Assembly (NCBI GenBank): GCA_013001805.1
Contig: JABDLW010000750.1
Coordinates: 1 to 8,198 of the forward strand
DNA: 8,198 bases
Origin: Saprospiraceae bacterium
GTDB lineage: Bacteria > Bacteroidota > Bacteroidia > Chitinophagales > Saprospiraceae
Reading direction: 5' to 3'
The notes beneath the pieces are model-generated. The model was not told the DNA's origin, made no database searches, and saw only the letters and a list, made by a program, of their open reading frames with translations. Shown here one piece after another: positions 6,691 through 8,198 of this stretch (its first letter is position 1; each line of letters starts with the position of its first letter). The position numbers and the translations under genes were made by a program.

Positions 6691-8109
6691 ATGCAAGATA
6701 CTGAGGCATTTAGGGATTCTATCGGAACAGTCGATGAGCAAGGCAAGAGAATTTGGGTCTATCCAAAAAAGCCGAAGGGCCGGTATTACAATGCACGTAC
6801 GATTGTAAGTGTAATACTCCTTGCCCTTCTCTTTGGTCTGCCTTTTATACAAGTGCATGGTGATCCACTTTTACTTTTTAATATCATTGAGAGGAAGTTT
6901 ATTCTTTTTGGAATTGTATTTACTCCTCAGGATCTTCACCTTTTTGCGCTTGCCATGATTACCTTGATTGTTTTTGTGGTTTTATTTACAGTTGTATTTG
7001 GGAGATTATTTTGTGGATGGGTGTGTCCCCAGACCATTTTTATGGAAATGGTATTCCGCAAAATTGAATATTGGATTGAAGGGGATGGAAACCAGCAAAA
7101 GAAATTAAATGCCGCTCCCTGGAATAGGGATAAAATCCTAAAAAAAACCGTTAAACATTTCATTTTTTTTAGCATCGCGATTTTGATTGCCAATACATTT
7201 TTGGCCTACATTATCGGGATAGATGAACTGTTTAAGATTATATCCGAACCGGTGAGTCAACATTTCGGAGGTTTTGTATCGCTATTGATATTTTCCGGAA
7301 TTTTTTACTTTGTCTTTGCCCGAATGCGCGAGCAAGTGTGCATTGCAGTTTGTCCCTATGGAAGATTGCAGGGTGTTATGCTCGATAAAAATTCGGTGGT
7401 GGTGGCTTACGATTGGATCCGGGGTGAGCCGCGCGGTAAAATTCAAAAGAAGAAAGCAAATGATCCGCTGGATCAGATTACCAATACCCTGGGCGATTGT
7501 ATAGATTGTAAACTTTGTGTGAGGGTATGCCCGACCGCCATAGATATTCGCAATGGCACACAGCTGGAGTGCGTAAACTGTACGGCTTGTATGGATGCTT
7601 GTGACGAGATCATGGATAAGGTAGGCCGGGAGCGAGGTTTGATACGTTACGATTCTTTTAATGGTATTAAGGAGGGGAGAAAAAAAATATTTACGGCCAG
7701 AGTCAAAGCCTATTCTGGTGTTCTTCTTGCATTGATAGGTTTGCAGGCATTTTTATTTTCTGTCCGCTCCGAAGTGGAGGCAGTGGTCTTGCGTACACCG
7801 GGGATGCTTTTTCAGGAAGTAGCCGATGGGTATATAAGCAATCTTTATAATTACCAGATCATCAATAAGACCACGCGGGATATAGACAGTATAGAATTCC
7901 GTTTAGCAAACGTGGAAGGACGCTTGAAGGTCGTAGGAAAAGTACCTGTCGCTGAAAAGCAAGCGATAGCCGAGGGCGCCTTTTTTATTGAATTGGACCG
8001 AAATACACTGACAGACCGTAAGACCAGGGTAGATATCGAGGTCTATGCCGGCGACAAGAAGATCGATGATGCCAGGACCAATTTTCTGGGCCCGGTAGTG
8101 GTCAGGTAG
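6691..8109 (+). CDS. ccoG: CcoG/FixG/RdxA polyferredoxin-type membrane protein for cbb3 oxidase biogenesis
   Basis: From ATG 6691 the protein has 472 residues; an in-frame TTG at 6679 would add four, and the ATG is preferred as the commoner start codon. Membrane helices lie at about 38-54, 82-104, 155-176, 193-212 and 340-357. Two membrane-proximal Cys pairs are present: C108-x3-C112-Pro and C217-x3-C221-Pro. Two ferredoxin-like [4Fe-4S] motifs follow: C270-x2-C273-x2-C276-x3-C280-Pro and C294-x2-C297-x2-C300-x3-C304. The region from about 365 to the end is rich in predicted beta strand and corresponds to the Ig-like C-terminal domain of FixG proteins. In cbb3 assembly, CcoG is thought to act with the copper pump by reducing copper before it reaches CuB. 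It follows ccoP by 41 bp, the usual location. All Cys ligands are present and the length is normal. Confidence 0.95.
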   Translation: MQDTEAFRDSIGTVDEQGKRIWVYPKKPKGRYYNARTIVSVILLALLFGLPFIQVHGDPLLLFNIIERKFILFGIVFTPQDLHLFALAMITLIVFVVLFTVVFGRLFCGWVCPQTIFMEMVFRKIEYWIEGDGNQQKKLNAAPWNRDKILKKTVKHFIFFSIAILIANTFLAYIIGIDELFKIISEPVSQHFGGFVSLLIFSGIFYFVFARMREQVCIAVCPYGRLQGVMLDKNSVVVAYDWIRGEPRGKIQKKKANDPLDQITNTLGDCIDCKLCVRVCPTAIDIRNGTQLECVNCTACMDACDEIMDKVGRERGLIRYDSFNGIKEGRKKIFTARVKAYSGVLLALIGLQAFLFSVRSEVEAVVLRTPGMLFQEVADGYISNLYNYQIINKTTRDIDSIEFRLANVEGRLKVVGKVPVAEKQAIAEGAFFIELDRNTLTDRKTRVDIEVYAGDKKIDDARTNFLGPVVVR

Positions 8110-8117
8110 AACCGAAG

Positions 8118-8147
8118 ATCGAGACCGATTGAAATGAGCGTCTCGAT
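8118..8147 (+). other. Inverted repeat after ccoG
   Basis: ATCGAGAC (8118-8125) is perfectly complementary to GTCTCGAT (8140-8147) with a 14-base loop. It begins 8 bp after the ccoG stop. No T-run follows, so it is not a standard rho-independent terminator. It overlaps the possible start codon at 8134 and, if folded in mRNA, could sequester it. Function is unknown. Confidence 0.35.
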
Positions 8148-8198
8148 TACGAATGAACGAATCAAGGTGCTGACCGACGTAGGAGCGTCAGTAGACGA
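8134..8198 (+). CDS. Possible start of a downstream gene, cut by window edge
   Basis: An ATG at 8134 opens a frame that runs without a stop to the right edge, giving 21 codons; it begins Met-Ser-Val-Ser-Ile-Thr-Asn-Glu-Arg. It lies 24 bp after ccoG, the distance expected for a next gene in the operon. Bacteroidota cbb3 loci often continue with fixH/ccoH, but FixH usually begins with a hydrophobic N-terminal helix, and this peptide is polar. So it is either a different gene or not a real gene, with the true next gene starting beyond the window. A short open frame like this can occur by chance, and no start signal distinguishes it. Confidence 0.25.
   Translation, partial: MSVSITNERIKVLTDVGASVD

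Noticed and set aside
1..8198. CRISPR arrays, insertion sequences, tRNA or rRNA genes, and frameshifted genes
   Set aside because: No regularly spaced repeats, transposase motifs, structural RNA signatures or broken reading frames were seen; all main genes are intact.

Overview
This window holds a nearly complete cbb3-type (C-family heme-copper) cytochrome c oxidase locus, in the order ccoI-ccoS-ccoNO-ccoQ-ccoP-ccoG on the + strand. A divergent gene of unknown function is cut by the left edge, and a possible new reading frame is cut by the right edge. The organism is most likely a member of the Bacteroidota. The evidence is the ccoN-ccoO gene fusion, the placement of the assembly genes ccoI and ccoS before the structural genes, a CcoP with only one heme-binding site, an extra Cys-rich N-terminal domain on CcoI, and A/T-rich leaders without clear Shine-Dalgarno sequences before every start codon. 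Placement below phylum level is not possible from this sequence by eye.

Layout. Positions 1-383 (- strand) encode the N-terminal 127 residues of a putative membrane protein. Positions 384-538 form a divergent intergenic region with a perfect 14-bp palindrome at 467-480, which has the geometry of a Crp/FNR-family operator. Next come ccoI, a copper-type P1B ATPase (539-3016); ccoS, a 55-residue membrane peptide (3058-3225); the fused ccoNO catalytic subunit and monoheme subunit (3298-5430); ccoQ, 58 residues (5519-5695); ccoP, preferred start 5768 and end 6649; and ccoG, a polyferredoxin-type membrane protein (preferred start 6691, end 8109). ccoS and ccoQ are short, recognisable genes that a length cut-off would miss. 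Gaps between the + strand genes are 24-88 bp with no convincing rho-independent terminator, so they probably form one operon. No gap exceeds 300 bp.

How the parts work together. CcoI moves copper across the inner membrane for the CuB centre. CcoG is a membrane iron-sulfur protein linked in the family to copper reduction during cbb3 biogenesis. CcoS is needed for cofactor insertion. CcoNO carries the heme b, heme b3 and CuB oxygen-reduction site plus the first cytochrome c domain. CcoP supplies another cytochrome c domain, and CcoQ is the small stabilising subunit. The product is a high-affinity terminal oxidase for low oxygen, so an FNR-like site upstream is biologically sensible, although the regulator is inferred.

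All core catalytic motifs are intact. I see no mobile element, CRISPR array, tRNA, rRNA or frameshift. I do not think the window contains a new biological system. The least explained parts are the divergent membrane protein, the sequence downstream of ccoG, and the palindromes in the intergenic regions.
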